A DNA stretch of 64,000 nucleotides from Pseudomonas sp. UYIF39 (GCF_029963765.1 NZ_JALBYU010000002.1:186001-250000), one strand, 5' to 3'; shown: positions 43,025 through 53,018, counted from the first letter of the stretch. The notes: generated from the letters alone by a model not told the origin. Numbers and translations are program-made.

Positions 43025-43882
43025 ATGTCCGCGCCTTCTGTTTTGATCGCCGGTTGTGGTGATGTCGGCAGTCGTTTGGCCACGCAATTATTGGTTTCGG
43101 GGTGGGAGGTTCACGGCTTGAGGCGTGACATCTCGCGCCTGCCCGAGGGGGTAATTGGCGTTGCCGGTGACTTGTTCAATGAAGACTGTCCAGCGACCTG
43201 GCCAGTCGGTGCGGTGGATTACCTGGTGTATTGCGCGGCCGCCACCGATCACGACGAGGCGGGTTACCGCGCCGCTTATGTGCAGGGTTTGCAGTACGTG
43301 CTGGAATGGCTGAGCGACTACGGGCAAGTGCCTGATCGACTGCTGTTTGTTTCCAGCAGCAGTGTGTATGGCCAACAGGATGGCGAGTGGGTCGATGAGA
43401 CTTCGCCTGCTGTGCCCGCTGGCTATTCAGGGCGTGTGATGCTGGAAGCCGAGCAGATTGCCCTCAATAGCGGCATTCCGGCCAGCATTGTGCGTTTAAC
43501 CGGTATCTATGGTCCCGGCCGTGAGTGGCTGTTGACCCAAGTTCGCCGGGGCTATCGCGTTGCGGTCGATCCGCCGTTGTATGGCAACCGTATTCATGCA
43601 GACGACGCGGCGGGGCTGATGGCCTGCTTGCTTGAGGCGGACCGACGTGGCGTGGCGCTGGATGACGTCTATATCGGCGTCGACGATGCGCCTGCGCCGC
43701 TGGCCGAAGTGGTGGGCTGGCTACGTGAATACCTGGGTGTGACCGATTGGGATGACGACGCGAGCGTGCGGCGCACTGGCAGCAAGCGCTGCAGCAATGC
43801 GCGGGCCAAAGCCGTGGGCTGGACACCGAAGTACCCAAGTTACCGCGAAGGTTATGCCGCGATACTTGCCCAAGGGGCTTGA
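43025..43882 (+). CDS. NAD-binding sugar epimerase/dehydrogenase (YeeZ-like)
   Basis: 285 residues, an extended short-chain dehydrogenase/epimerase. The Rossmann start is VLIAGCGDVGSRLATQL (the GxGxxG variant). The catalytic region includes RLLFVSSSSVYGQQDGEWV. The usual YxxxK catalytic pair is not intact (YSGRVMLEAE), as in the YeeZ-like subgroup. The substrate is unknown. It has its own AGGGAG ribosome site and is divergent from exbB, followed by a terminator shared with the convergent lipoprotein genes. Confidence 0.8.
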   Translation: MSAPSVLIAGCGDVGSRLATQLLVSGWEVHGLRRDISRLPEGVIGVAGDLFNEDCPATWPVGAVDYLVYCAAATDHDEAGYRAAYVQGLQYVLEWLSDYGQVPDRLLFVSSSSVYGQQDGEWVDETSPAVPAGYSGRVMLEAEQIALNSGIPASIVRLTGIYGPGREWLLTQVRRGYRVAVDPPLYGNRIHADDAAGLMACLLEADRRGVALDDVYIGVDDAPAPLAEVVGWLREYLGVTDWDDDASVRRTGSKRCSNARAKAVGWTPKYPSYREGYAAILAQGA

Positions 43883-43904
43883 GCTGATCGAGCCTCTAAA
43901 CAAC

Positions 43905-43930
43905 AGGTGCCTGCGGGCGCCTTTGTTTTT
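43905..43930. terminator. Terminator between convergent genes
   Basis: AGGTGCC (43905-43911) pairs with GGCGCCT (43916-43922) with one wobble pair around a TGCG loop, followed by TTTGTTTTT. It terminates the YeeZ-like gene and ends 3 bases before the stop of the convergent lipoprotein gene. Confidence 0.75.
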
Positions 43931-43933
43931 GGG

Positions 43934-44668
43934 TCATTGTTTTTCCAGCAGCCACTGGCGTGGGCCGGGGGTGAATTGGGGGATTTCGTCTGGCCGGGAT
44001 TGATTGATTGCCTGGAAAATCTCCAATTGCTTGCCTTTGCGAACGAAAATCCATGTGTCACTCAGGTCACCCGTGCCCAGATACAAGGTGTCATTGCCTG
44101 CGCCTTGACTGGCGCAATCACCGTCCAGGCATAACTCGTATCGATCGGTTTTCGGTATCCCCGAAACGTGACCATCTGCCGTAAACACGACTATTTGGCC
44201 TGCTTCGTGACCGCCGATAATTTTCCACTGCCCGCCCAGATAAGCGGCGTTCAGGGCATTCCTGAAGGTGTTACCCCACCTTGTCCCCGTTTTGGCGGTC
44301 TTGCTGGGGCGACTGAACACCTGCTGGGGTACGTACTTTTTGGCCAGTTGGGTCAGTCGCTTACCATCCAGGCGCAGCTCGTCAGTGCCGTAGCCGTTGT
44401 AGTCGACGGTCCAGGCAATGGGTGACTTTTGCAGCAGTTGGCCTTCACCCATCTCAAAACCGCTGCTCACTTGCGCCTTGCCGGTGTGGGTGTTGATGTC
44501 CCATTCCAGATTCCGGCCATGGGTGTTTAAGGATTCATGTAAAGACTGGCCTTGGGCCGCTGCATCGATGGCCGCCTGATTGATCCAGATACCGCTGATA
44601 TCCGTTTCTGCGGGCATAGAGGTGCAGCCGCCGAGCAGCAATAGGCCAAGGATAAGCAGTGGACGCAT
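43934..44668 (-). CDS. Lipoprotein, paralogue of its upstream neighbour
   Basis: 244 residues from ATG 44668, chosen because AAGGA lies 8 bases before it; the frame also extends to 44692. The lipobox is LGGC with Cys at residue 15. The mature part starts DISGIWINQAAIDAAAQGQS and ends IPQFTPGPRQWLLEKQ. Both stretches are shared with the adjacent gene (44749-45489), so the two arose by tandem duplication and have diverged. A Cys pair (ELCLDGDCAS) is conserved in both copies. The function is unknown. Confidence 0.75.
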   Translation of the reverse strand: MRPLLILGLLLLGGCTSMPAETDISGIWINQAAIDAAAQGQSLHESLNTHGRNLEWDINTHTGKAQVSSGFEMGEGQLLQKSPIAWTVDYNGYGTDELRLDGKRLTQLAKKYVPQQVFSRPSKTAKTGTRWGNTFRNALNAAYLGGQWKIIGGHEAGQIVVFTADGHVSGIPKTDRYELCLDGDCASQGAGNDTLYLGTGDLSDTWIFVRKGKQLEIFQAINQSRPDEIPQFTPGPRQWLLEKQ

Positions 44669-44715
44669 GATCAATCCTTGAGCGGGGGGCAAGGAATTCG
44701 ACGGTGCAGGCTAAA

Positions 44716-44737
44716 GAAAAAGGAGCCCGCAGGCTCC
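44716..44737 (-). terminator. Terminator of the second lipoprotein gene
   Basis: GGAGCC (44722-44727) pairs with GGCTCC (44732-44737), and six A (44716-44721) become a T-run on the minus strand. It lies 12 bases after the stop of the lipoprotein gene 44749-45489 and separates the two tandem paralogues into independent transcripts. Confidence 0.85.
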
Positions 44738-44748
44738 TGTATTCTGTA

Positions 44749-45489
44749 TCACTGTTTTTCCAGCAACCACTTGCGATCACCCGGGGTGAACTGCGGCATT
44801 TCATCCGCCTGTGCGGTGTTCACTGCCTGGAGGATTTCCAGTTCCTTGCCCTTGCGCGCAAAGATCCAGGTGTTGCCCTGACCATTGGCCTGTAGCCACA
44901 TGTTGTCATTGCCGCCGCTCATCGACGCGCAATCACCGGCCAGGCACAGGGCATAGCGATCCGTCCCCGGCAGGCCGGCAACCTGGCCGTCAGCCTGGAA
45001 TTGCACGGTATTGCCTTCACCGGGACCGCTGACGACTTTCCAGCTGCCGCCCATGTAGGCCGAATAAAGCGCGCGCTCGAAGCTGGCGCCGATGGGTGCG
45101 CCGTCTGGCACCTGAACCTGCGCGCGGTCAAAAGTTTGCTCCGGCTCATTGTCGCTGGCGACCTGGCTCAATTGCTTGCCGTCACGCTTGAGCTCACTGC
45201 TCGAGCTGCCATAAAAGTCGATTTTCCAGGCGCCGGACTGTTCGCCCAGCAGCTTGCCGTCGACATTTTCAAAACCGTTGGTGTAGCGGGCCTGCCCGGC
45301 CTTGGTGTTGACGTCCCATTCCAGGTTCGGGCCATAGGCCTGGAGCGCTTCGCGCAGGGGGCCGCCTTTGGCTGCTGCATCGATCGCCACTTGATTGATC
45401 CAGGTGCCGCTGATGTCACGGTCGGCAGGGTTGCTGGCACAACCGCCCAAGAGTAGGGCGACCAGCGAGAGAGCTAGCGCTTGGCGCAT
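44749..45489 (-). CDS. Lipoprotein, paralogue of its downstream neighbour
   Basis: 246 residues. Lipobox LGGC with Cys at residue 17. The mature protein begins DRDISGTWINQVAIDAAAKG, contains YALCLAGDCAS, and ends MPQFTPGDRKWLLEKQ, all shared with the gene at 43934-44668. A repeated beta-rich pattern (NLEWDVNTKAGQARYTNGFE; DGKLLGEQSGAWKIDFYG) suggests an outer-membrane-tethered beta domain. The function is unknown. Each copy has its own terminator. Confidence 0.75.
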   Translation of the reverse strand: MRQALALSLVALLLGGCASNPADRDISGTWINQVAIDAAAKGGPLREALQAYGPNLEWDVNTKAGQARYTNGFENVDGKLLGEQSGAWKIDFYGSSSSELKRDGKQLSQVASDNEPEQTFDRAQVQVPDGAPIGASFERALYSAYMGGSWKVVSGPGEGNTVQFQADGQVAGLPGTDRYALCLAGDCASMSGGNDNMWLQANGQGNTWIFARKGKELEILQAVNTAQADEMPQFTPGDRKWLLEKQ

Positions 45490-45514
45490 GGTGGAATCCT
45501 TTCAAAGCAAGATC

Positions 45515-45539
45515 GGCGCAGCCTTTAGAAGGCTGCGCC
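45515..45539 (-). terminator. Stem-loop downstream of ridA
   Basis: GGCGCAGCC (45515-45523) and GGCTGCGCC (45531-45539) form a perfect 9-bp stem with a 7-base loop. On the minus strand only a weak T-rich sequence follows (GATCTTGCTTT). It lies 8 bases after the ridA stop. Confidence 0.65.
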
Positions 45540-45546
45540 GGACACA

Positions 45547-45927
45547 TTACTCGATGACCAGAATGGCATCCATCTCAACCTGAGAACCCTTTGGCAGGGC
45601 CGCTACGCCGATCGCGGCGCGAGCAGGGTAAGGCTGGTCAAAGTACTTGCCCATGATCTCGTTGACCTTGGCGAAGTGGCTCAGGTCGGTGAGGAAAATG
45701 TTCAGTTTGACGATGTCCTTGAACGAACCGCCAGCGGCTTCAGCCACGGCTTTGAGGTTCTCGAATACCTGGACGGTCTGGGCTTCGAAGCCTTCAACCA
45801 GTTCCATGGTTTTTGGGTCCAGAGGAATTTGACCCGACATGTAAACGGTGTTGCCAGCCTTGATCGCCTGGGAGTAAGTGCCGATGGCGGCCGGGGCCTT
45901 GTCGCTGGTGATAACTGTTTTGGTCAT
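45547..45927 (-). CDS. ridA: Reactive enamine/imine deaminase RidA
   Basis: RidA, 126 residues, hydrolyses reactive enamine/imine intermediates such as 2-aminoacrylate formed by PLP enzymes. Family signatures: [28 protein letters not shown], and the C-terminal [20 protein letters not shown] with the conserved Arg that contacts the substrate carboxylate. It lies 24 bases after spoT on the same strand, as in other pseudomonads. Confidence 0.96.
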   Translation of the reverse strand: MTKTVITSDKAPAAIGTYSQAIKAGNTVYMSGQIPLDPKTMELVEGFEAQTVQVFENLKAVAEAAGGSFKDIVKLNIFLTDLSHFAKVNEIMGKYFDQPYPARAAIGVAALPKGSQVEMDAILVIE

Positions 45928-45951
45928 GAATGACTCCTTGTAATGAGTGGC

Positions 45952-48057
45952 TTACGCACGCATGCGAGTGATGCGAATCACCCCGGTCAGGGCGCGCAGT
46001 TTCTTGATCACGCGGGCCAGGTGTACGCGGTCGTGCACGCTGACCACCAGTTGGACCACGCTGATGCGACCATCGCGTTCGTCCATGCTGATTTTTTCGA
46101 TATTGCCGTCGGCCGCGTTGACGCTGCTGGCCAGCAGAGCGATCAGGCCGCGCTGGTGTTCCAGCTCGACGCGCAGCTCGACATTGAATTCGCCGGTGAC
46201 ATCCTTGGCCCACGAGAGCTGGATGCATTTTTCCGGGTTGTGGCGGATTTCGCTGATGTTGCGGCAGTTGTCCAGGTGCACGACCATGCCTTTGCCCGCG
46301 GACAGGTGGCCGACAATCGGGTCGCCCGGGATCGGTGTGCAGCACTTGGCGTAACTGAGTACCAAGCCTTCGGTGCCGCGAATCGCCAGCGGGCCTTCCG
46401 CGCTCGGCAGCTGTTCTCCTTCACCAAGCAGTCGGCGGGCGACCACATAGGCCATGCGATTACCCAGGCCGATGTCTTCGAGCAGGTCTTCGATCAGTTC
46501 CAGGCGGTACTCGGTGAGCATCGCCTTGACGCGCTCGGCCGCGACTTTTTCCAGCGAGCTGTCGAAGCCATTCAGCACTTTGTTCAGCAGGCGTTCGCCG
46601 AGGCTGATGGATTCGGAGCGGCGTTGCAGTTTCAGCGCATGGCGGATGTGGGTCCGCGCCTTGCCGGTGACCACGAAGTTGAGCCACGCCGGATTCGGTC
46701 GTGCCCCGGGGGCGCTGACGATCTCGACCGTGGAGCCGCTTTGCAGCGGTTCGGACAGCGGTGCGAGACGTCGATTGATCCGACAGGCAATGCAGCTGTT
46801 GCCCACGTCGGTGTGCACCGCGTAAGCGAAGTCGACCGCCGTGGAGCCTTTGGGCAGCTCCATGATCCGGCCTTTGGGCGTGAACACGTAGACCTCGTCC
46901 GGGAACAGGTCGATCTTCACGCTCTCGATGAATTCCAGCGAGTTGCCGGCCCGTTGCTGCATCTCCAGTACGCCTTTGACCCACTGGCGGGCGCGGGCGT
47001 GAGTACCTTTTGGCTGCTCGTCGCCACTGGACTTATAGAGCCAATGGGCGGCGATGCCGTTGTTGGCCATCTCTTCCATTTCACGGGTGCGGATCTGAAT
47101 CTCGATCGGTACACCGTGCATGCCGAACAGCGTGGTGTGCAGCGACTGATAGCCGTTGGCCTTGGGGATCGCGATGTAATCCTTGAAGCGCCCCGGCAAC
47201 GGTTTGTACAAATTATGCACAGCACCCAACACGCGGTAGCAGGTATCGACCTTGTCGACGATGATCCGGAACGCATAGACGTCCATGATCTCGTTAAAGG
47301 CCCGACGCTTGCCGCGCATTTTCTTGTAGATGCCGTAGAGGTGTTTCTGACGACCGCTGACCTCGCCCTGAATGCCGTCGATGGCCAGGCAGTGGCTGAG
47401 TGATTCTTCGATCTTGTTGACGATTTCCTTGCGGTTGCCCCGGGCGCGTTTGACCGCCTGGTTGATCCGTGCGGAACGCATCGGGTGCATCGCCTTGAAG
47501 CCGAGGTCTTCGAATTCTATGCGGATGGCGTGCATGCCCAGCCGGTTGGCGATAGGCGCATAGATTTCCAGGGTTTCCTTGGCGATTCGTCGGCGTTTTT
47601 CGCCGGACAGGACTTCCAGGGTACGCATGTTGTGCAGGCGGTCAGCCAGTTTGACCAGGATCACGCGAATGTCGCGGGCCATGGCCATGGCCATTTTCTG
47701 GAAGTTTTCGGCCTGGGCTTCGGCTTTGGTTTCGAAGTTCATCTGGGTCAGTTTGCTGACCCCATCGACCAGTTCGGCCACGGTTTCGCCGAATTGCGCT
47801 TGCAGCGCTTCCTTGGCAATACCGGTGTCTTCGATCACGTCATGCAGCATCGCAGCCATCAGGCTCTGATGATCCATGTGCATGTCGGCAAGAATATTCG
47901 CAACCGCGAGTGGGTGCGTGACGTACGCCTCACCGCTACGGCGGCGTTGGCCGTCGTGGGCTTGTTCGGCGTAGAAGTACGCTCGGCGGACCAGGTTGAC
48001 CTGGTCCTTGCCGAGGTAGGTCGATAAGCGATCGGCAAGGGCGTCTATGCTCGGCAT
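45952..48057 (-). CDS. spoT: Bifunctional (p)ppGpp synthetase/hydrolase SpoT
   Basis: SpoT, 701 residues. An HD hydrolase domain (~25-190; HDVIEDTG and KLADRLHNMRTL) is followed by the synthetase domain (~240-350; YGIYKKMRGKRRAFNEIMDV), the TGS domain (~385-445; VYVFTPKGRIMELPKGST), a helical region and a C-terminal ACT domain (LLASSVNAADGNIEKISMDE). It makes and degrades the stringent-response alarmone. It lies 56 bases downstream of rpoZ in the gmk-rpoZ-spoT-ridA group. Confidence 0.97.
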   Translation of the reverse strand: MPSIDALADRLSTYLGKDQVNLVRRAYFYAEQAHDGQRRRSGEAYVTHPLAVANILADMHMDHQSLMAAMLHDVIEDTGIAKEALQAQFGETVAELVDGVSKLTQMNFETKAEAQAENFQKMAMAMARDIRVILVKLADRLHNMRTLEVLSGEKRRRIAKETLEIYAPIANRLGMHAIRIEFEDLGFKAMHPMRSARINQAVKRARGNRKEIVNKIEESLSHCLAIDGIQGEVSGRQKHLYGIYKKMRGKRRAFNEIMDVYAFRIIVDKVDTCYRVLGAVHNLYKPLPGRFKDYIAIPKANGYQSLHTTLFGMHGVPIEIQIRTREMEEMANNGIAAHWLYKSSGDEQPKGTHARARQWVKGVLEMQQRAGNSLEFIESVKIDLFPDEVYVFTPKGRIMELPKGSTAVDFAYAVHTDVGNSCIACRINRRLAPLSEPLQSGSTVEIVSAPGARPNPAWLNFVVTGKARTHIRHALKLQRRSESISLGERLLNKVLNGFDSSLEKVAAERVKAMLTEYRLELIEDLLEDIGLGNRMAYVVARRLLGEGEQLPSAEGPLAIRGTEGLVLSYAKCCTPIPGDPIVGHLSAGKGMVVHLDNCRNISEIRHNPEKCIQLSWAKDVTGEFNVELRVELEHQRGLIALLASSVNAADGNIEKISMDERDGRISVVQLVVSVHDRVHLARVIKKLRALTGVIRITRMRA

Positions 48058-48113
48058 GATGAATCCTGCCGTTCGCTGTGATCCCGCGCCGTGCTACGTC
48101 GACCAGGCATGGC

Positions 48114-48377
48114 TTAGACTGCCTCGTTGGACTCGTCCTCGAACGCTGCGAACAGCGGTTCGTCTTCGACGATTTCAGCGTTGGCGATGAACTCGTAGCT
48201 CATCAGGCCTTCAGCGATTTCACGCAAGGCTACAACGGTAGGCTTGTCGTTTTCCCACTGAACCAGTGGCTCTTTGCCGCCGGTGGCCAGTTGACGGGCA
48301 CGCTTGGTAGACAGCATGACCAGCTCAAAGCGGTTTTCCACGTGGTTTAGGCAATCTTCAACGGTTACGCGGGCCAT
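48114..48377 (-). CDS. rpoZ: RNA polymerase omega subunit
   Basis: RpoZ, 87 residues from ATG 48377; the frame is open to 48434 but the family start [19 protein letters not shown] fixes the shorter start. The omega subunit helps assemble RNA polymerase and, in many proteobacteria, forms a ppGpp site. It sits between gmk and spoT. The 167-base gap to gmk (48378-48544) shows no clear terminator. Confidence 0.97.
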   Translation of the reverse strand: MARVTVEDCLNHVENRFELVMLSTKRARQLATGGKEPLVQWENDKPTVVALREIAEGLMSYEFIANAEIVEDEPLFAAFEDESNEAV

Positions 48378-48544
48378 GGTATTCCTCGGAGCGAATGCAA
48401 TATGCGCGCTGCCCGGTTGGGCGAGCGGACTCAACAGTTTAAAAAATCACCAGCGATTAGGGAAGCGCTGATTTTTTGACCAAGCCCTTCAACGCGCTGC
48501 AAGTGCCAATGTAAAGCCCTTGCAACGGTTTTGGGAAGAGCTGT

Positions 48545-49177
<633 letters not shown>

Positions 49178-50041
49178 TTACTCAATATTCTGCACTTGTT
49201 CGCGCATCTGCTCGATCAACACTTTGAGGTTGACCGCCGCCTGGGTGCTGCGCGGGTCGAAGGCTTTGGAGCCCAGTGTGTTGGCTTCGCGGTTGAGTTC
49301 CTGCATCAGGAAGTCCAGGCGCCGACCGGCAGCGCCACCGGATTTGAGCACCCGGCGAACTTCGATGATGTGAGTGCTCAGGCGATCCAGTTCTTCGGCG
49401 ACGTCGCTCTTTTGCGCGAGCATGACCATTTCCTGTTCCAGCCGCTGCGGGTCCATCTCGGCCTTCATGTCGGCGAAGCGGTCGAGGACTTTCTGGCGCT
49501 GGGTGGCGAGCATCTGCGGGACCAGTCCACGCAGGGTCACCACGTCTTCTTCAATGGAGGTCAGGCGATCATTGATCAACCTTGCCAGCTCCGCGCCTTC
49601 GCGCTCGCGGCCAGCCTTGAGCTCTTTCAGACCTTCGTTGAACAGTGCCAGTGCTTCGGCATTCAGGGCTTGCGGGTCGGTTGCGTCGCCCACCAGCACG
49701 CCGGGCCAGGCCAGGACTTCCAACGGGTTCAGCGCGGCCGGATTCTTGATCAGGCCGGCGATGGTCTCGGCGGCGGCGACCAATTGGGCGGCGCGTTCGC
49801 GGTCCACTTGCAGTGGTTTGTCGGTATTTTCTTCGGTGAAGCGCAGGGTGCATTCGAGCTTGCCCCGGGAGATACCCTGGCGCAGGGCTTCGCGGACGGC
49901 GCCTTCGAGGTCGCGAAAGGACTCCGGCAGGCGCAGGTGCGGCTCCAGGTAGCGGCTGTTGACCGAGCGCAGTTCCCAGCTCAGGGTGCCTTGGGCGCCG
50001 GCTTTTTCGACGCGGGCGAAGGCGGTCATGCTGTGCACCAT
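49178..50041 (-). CDS. yicC: YicC family endoribonuclease
   Basis: YicC, 287 residues from ATG 50041 (start VHSMTAFARVEK; the frame extends to 50077). Family marks are ELRSVNSRYLEPHLRLPESF near the N-terminus and the C-terminal DFLMQELNREANTLGSKAFD. YicC proteins have been described as endoribonucleases (family knowledge). It is divergent from rph, as in P. aeruginosa and E. coli. Confidence 0.94.
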   Translation of the reverse strand: MVHSMTAFARVEKAGAQGTLSWELRSVNSRYLEPHLRLPESFRDLEGAVREALRQGISRGKLECTLRFTEENTDKPLQVDRERAAQLVAAAETIAGLIKNPAALNPLEVLAWPGVLVGDATDPQALNAEALALFNEGLKELKAGREREGAELARLINDRLTSIEEDVVTLRGLVPQMLATQRQKVLDRFADMKAEMDPQRLEQEMVMLAQKSDVAEELDRLSTHIIEVRRVLKSGGAAGRRLDFLMQELNREANTLGSKAFDPRSTQAAVNLKVLIEQMREQVQNIE

Positions 50042-50267
50042 GGAGGTACCTCGCAATGCAGGTTCATGCGTTACCAAAGGTTTCGCAGGCCTGATCTATA
50101 TGAATTTAAGCCCAGAGGCAGCAAAGGCGCAGGATTGTAGCGCAGTGGGGCGAATGCGCCCAAACACGCGGAGTGACAAAGGGCTGCAGGTCGTCGGCAA
50201 AGCGCTGTTCAGGGCCTTCAGTCGTCGGGGGATTTTTTAGAAGTGCCCACTCGTGGCCCTGCGGCTC

Positions 50268-50273
50268 TATAAT
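50268..50273 (+). promoter_or_regulatory. Candidate -10 box for rph
   Basis: TATAAT at 50268-50273, 38 bases before the rph start, in the yicC/rph divergent region (50042-50310). No good -35 hexamer lies at 16-18 bases upstream, so the assignment is weak. Confidence 0.35.
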
Positions 50274-50310
50274 GCTCCGCAGTTTTCCGTCCTCCGTACA
50301 GGTATTCCCT

Positions 50311-51033
50311 ATGAAACGTCCAAGTGGTCGCGCTGCCGATCAGCTCCGCTCGATCCGCATTACCCGCAACTACACCAAACACGCCGAGGGATCTGTACTG
50401 GTCGAGTTCGGTGATACCAAAGTCATCTGCACCGTCAGCGTCGAGAACGGCGTGCCGCGTTTCCTCAAAGGTCAGGGCCAAGGCTGGTTGACCGCCGAAT
50501 ACGGCATGCTGCCGCGCGCCACTGGCGAGCGTAACCAGCGTGAAGCGAGCCGCGGCAAACAAGGCGGCCGCACCCTGGAAATCCAGCGTCTGATCGGCCG
50601 TTCCCTGCGCGCTTCGCTGGACATGTCCAAGCTGGGCGACGTCACCCTGTACGTCGACTGCGACGTGATCCAGGCTGACGGCGGCACCCGCACCGCGTCC
50701 ATCACCGGCGCCATGGTTGCACTGGTCGATGCCTTGAAAGTGATCAAGAAGCGCGGCGGCCTGAAAGGCGGCGACCCGCTGAAGCAAATGATTGCTGCCG
50801 TATCGGTGGGCATGTACCAGGGTGAGCCGGTACTCGACCTCGACTACCTGGAAGACTCGGCCGCCGAGACCGACCTGAACGTGGTGATGACCAGCACGGG
50901 TGGTTTCATTGAGGTTCAGGGCACTGCCGAAGGCGCACCGTTCCAGCCGGAAGAACTGAACGCTATGCTTGAGTTGGCGAAGAAAGGCATGACCGAAATC
51001 TTCGAGCTGCAAAAGGCTGCACTGGCCGACTGA
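50311..51033 (+). CDS. rph: Ribonuclease PH
   Basis: RNase PH, 240 residues, a phosphorolytic 3'-5' exoribonuclease that trims tRNA 3' ends. Signatures: [20 protein letters not shown] at the start, [20 protein letters not shown], and [19 protein letters not shown] with catalytic Asp. Full length, without the C-terminal frameshift known from some E. coli K-12 strains. The frame is open upstream to 50173, but ATG 50311 gives the family N-terminus. Confidence 0.97.
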   Translation: MKRPSGRAADQLRSIRITRNYTKHAEGSVLVEFGDTKVICTVSVENGVPRFLKGQGQGWLTAEYGMLPRATGERNQREASRGKQGGRTLEIQRLIGRSLRASLDMSKLGDVTLYVDCDVIQADGGTRTASITGAMVALVDALKVIKKRGGLKGGDPLKQMIAAVSVGMYQGEPVLDLDYLEDSAAETDLNVVMTSTGGFIEVQGTAEGAPFQPEELNAMLELAKKGMTEIFELQKAALAD

Positions 51034-51061
51034 TCGGACTGCTCCACGCAAGGAGGACGCC

Positions 51062-51430
51062 ATGAGTGACGAGCAACAGTTGCTTCCCACACCGAGCAAA
51101 GAGGTTCGGCAGTGGGCAATGTTTTGTCACCTGTCCGCCTTGCTGGGGATCTGGGTTCCGTTCGGTACGCTGATCGGCCCGCTGATTCTCTGGCAGATGA
51201 AGCGCGAGATGGACCCGTTCATCGATGCTCAAGGCAAGGAGGCGCTGAACTTTCAGCTCACCGTCGCCATTGCCTCCGCCATCTGCTTGCTGCTGATGGT
51301 GGTGATCGTCGGGTTCTTCCTGTTCGGTCTGTTAGCGATCGGTGCGCTGGTGCTGACGATCATTGGTGGCGTGAAGGCCAATGAAGGGGTGCCTTACCGG
51401 TATCCATTCACCTGGCGGTTGATCAAATAA
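51062..51430 (+). CDS. DUF4870 family membrane protein
   Basis: 122 residues. Three hydrophobic segments (about 18-45, 67-85 and 85-108) and the motif VRQWAMFCHLSALLGIWVPF match the DUF4870 (Tic20-like) family of small inner-membrane proteins with unknown function. It follows rph by 28 bases with its own AAGGAGG site, and a strong terminator comes after it. The location next to rph and crc is conserved in Pseudomonas. Confidence 0.85.
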   Translation: MSDEQQLLPTPSKEVRQWAMFCHLSALLGIWVPFGTLIGPLILWQMKREMDPFIDAQGKEALNFQLTVAIASAICLLLMVVIVGFFLFGLLAIGALVLTIIGGVKANEGVPYRYPFTWRLIK

Positions 51431-51463
51431 TCACCTCGTTTCCTGTAGAAATGAGGCGCGCAC

Positions 51464-51493
51464 AAAAAAGCCGACACTGATGTCGGCTTTTTT
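51464..51493. terminator. Bidirectional Rho-independent terminator
   Basis: AAAAAAGCCGACA (51464-51476) is perfectly complementary to TGTCGGCTTTTTT (51481-51493) with a CTGA loop. It serves the rph-DUF4870 unit and the convergent crc gene. Confidence 0.93.
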
Positions 51494-51511
51494 GTGTCTG
51501 CGAAAAAACGC

Positions 51512-52291
51512 TTAGATGGTCAGCGTCCAGTCGTAGTCCACGATCAGCGGCGCGTGCTGCGAGAACCGTGGCTGACGAGGCAAGCGCGCGCTACGTACGA
51601 AACGGCGCAGACCCGGCGTCAGCAACTGATAGTCGAAACGCCAACCGAGGTTGAGCATTTCAGCCTGTTCGTTATCCGGCCACCAGCTGTACTGGTCACC
51701 TTCACGGCTGACTTCACGCAGGGCATCGACATAGCCCATGTTGCCGACAATCTCGTCCATCCAGGCACGTTCAGGTGCCAGGAAGCCCGGGGATTGCTGG
51801 CTGTCACGCCAGTTTTTGATATCCAGCTTTTGTTGCGCCACGTACAGCGAGCCACAGTAAATGTACTCGCGACGTTTGCGTCGCTGTTTATCCAGATAAC
51901 GGGCGAAATCGTCCATTAGCTTGAACTTCTGGTTCAAGTCTTCATCGCCGTTCTGCCCCGAAGGGAGCAGCAAGGTCGCGATGCTGACCTTATCGAAATC
52001 GGCTTGCAGGTAGCGCCCGTAGCGGTCGGCCGTCTCGAAGCCGAGACCGCTGATGACTGCCTTCGGTTGCAGCCGCGAATACAAAGCCACGCCACCTTGG
52101 GCGGGAACTTCGGCTTCGCAGGCATAAAGGAAGTAGCCATCCAGTTGGAAGGCTGGATCGTCCAGTTCAAAGGCGGAGGCGCGGGTGTCCTGCAGGCAGA
52201 TGACGTCGGCATTCTGTGCTTGCAGCCAACTGAGCAACCCTCGCTCCACTGCAGCCTGAATACCATTGACGTTCACACTGATGATCCGCAT
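51512..52291 (-). CDS. crc: Catabolite repression control protein Crc
   Basis: Crc, 259 residues, an exonuclease/endonuclease/phosphatase-fold protein that acts without nuclease activity as the partner of Hfq in repressing translation of catabolic mRNAs. It begins MRIISVNVNGIQAAVERGL and contains ADVICLQDTRASAFELDDPA. The frame is open to 52327, but ATG 52291 gives the exact known Crc length. The head-to-head position with pyrE is the classical Pseudomonas arrangement and separates it from true exonuclease III genes. Confidence 0.95.
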   Translation of the reverse strand: MRIISVNVNGIQAAVERGLLSWLQAQNADVICLQDTRASAFELDDPAFQLDGYFLYACEAEVPAQGGVALYSRLQPKAVISGLGFETADRYGRYLQADFDKVSIATLLLPSGQNGDEDLNQKFKLMDDFARYLDKQRRKRREYIYCGSLYVAQQKLDIKNWRDSQQSPGFLAPERAWMDEIVGNMGYVDALREVSREGDQYSWWPDNEQAEMLNLGWRFDYQLLTPGLRRFVRSARLPRQPRFSQHAPLIVDYDWTLTI

Positions 52292-52313
52292 AAATGGCCC
52301 CAAAAATCGCGTG

Positions 52314-52328
52314 CGTGTATGATACACG
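52314..52328. promoter_or_regulatory. 15-bp palindrome in the crc/pyrE divergent region
   Basis: CGTGTAT-G-ATACACG, a perfect 7-bp inverted repeat with a single central base, lies between the crc and pyrE starts (22 and 45 bases away). The size and symmetry fit an operator for a dimeric regulator, but I recognise no known consensus. Confidence 0.4.
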
Positions 52329-52373
52329 GCGTCAACCTAATTAGCTAAATCCGTGGTATTTGGGGTTTTTTTC

Positions 52374-53018
52374 ATGCAAGCGTATCAGCGCGATTTCATT
52401 CGTTTTGCCATCGATCGCGGCGTTTTGCGCTTCGGCGAGTTCACCCTGAAGTCCGGACGCACCAGTCCTTACTTCTTCAATGCCGGCCTGTTCAACTCGG
52501 GCTCGGCCCTTGCGCAGCTGGGTCGTTTCTATGCGGCGGCCATCGTCGAGAGCGGTATTCCGTTCGATGTATTGTTTGGCCCAGCGTACAAAGGCATCCC
52601 TTTGGCGGCGACCACCGCAGTGGCCCTGGCTGAACATCATGACCGAGATTTGCCATGGTGTTTCAACCGCAAGGAAGCCAAGGCTCACGGCGAAGGCGGC
52701 AGCCTGGTCGGCGCACCGTTGACCGGCGACGTGCTGATCATCGATGACGTGATCACCGCAGGCACTGCAATCCGTGAAGTGATGCAGATCATCGCTTCCC
52801 AGGAAGGTGCGAAGGCTGCGGGCGTGCTCATCGCCCTGAACCGTCAGGAGCGTGGCAACGGCGAGTTGTCGGCCATCCAGGAAGTGGAGCGTGACTTCGG
52901 CATTCCGGTGATCAGCATTGTTTCGCTGAACCAGGTGCTCGAATTCCTGGCTGACGATCCGCAGCTCAAGCAACACCTGCCGGCGGTTGAAGCCTACCGC
53001 GCGCAGTTCGGCGTCTGA
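52374..53018 (+). CDS. pyrE: Orotate phosphoribosyltransferase
   Basis: PyrE, 214 residues, converts orotate and PRPP to OMP in pyrimidine synthesis. Signatures: [20 protein letters not shown], the loop [12 protein letters not shown], and the PRPP-binding motif [19 protein letters not shown] 52374 is used; the upstream extension to 52353 is not typical. Confidence 0.97.
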   Translation: MQAYQRDFIRFAIDRGVLRFGEFTLKSGRTSPYFFNAGLFNSGSALAQLGRFYAAAIVESGIPFDVLFGPAYKGIPLAATTAVALAEHHDRDLPWCFNRKEAKAHGEGGSLVGAPLTGDVLIIDDVITAGTAIREVMQIIASQEGAKAAGVLIALNRQERGNGELSAIQEVERDFGIPVISIVSLNQVLEFLADDPQLKQHLPAVEAYRAQFGV

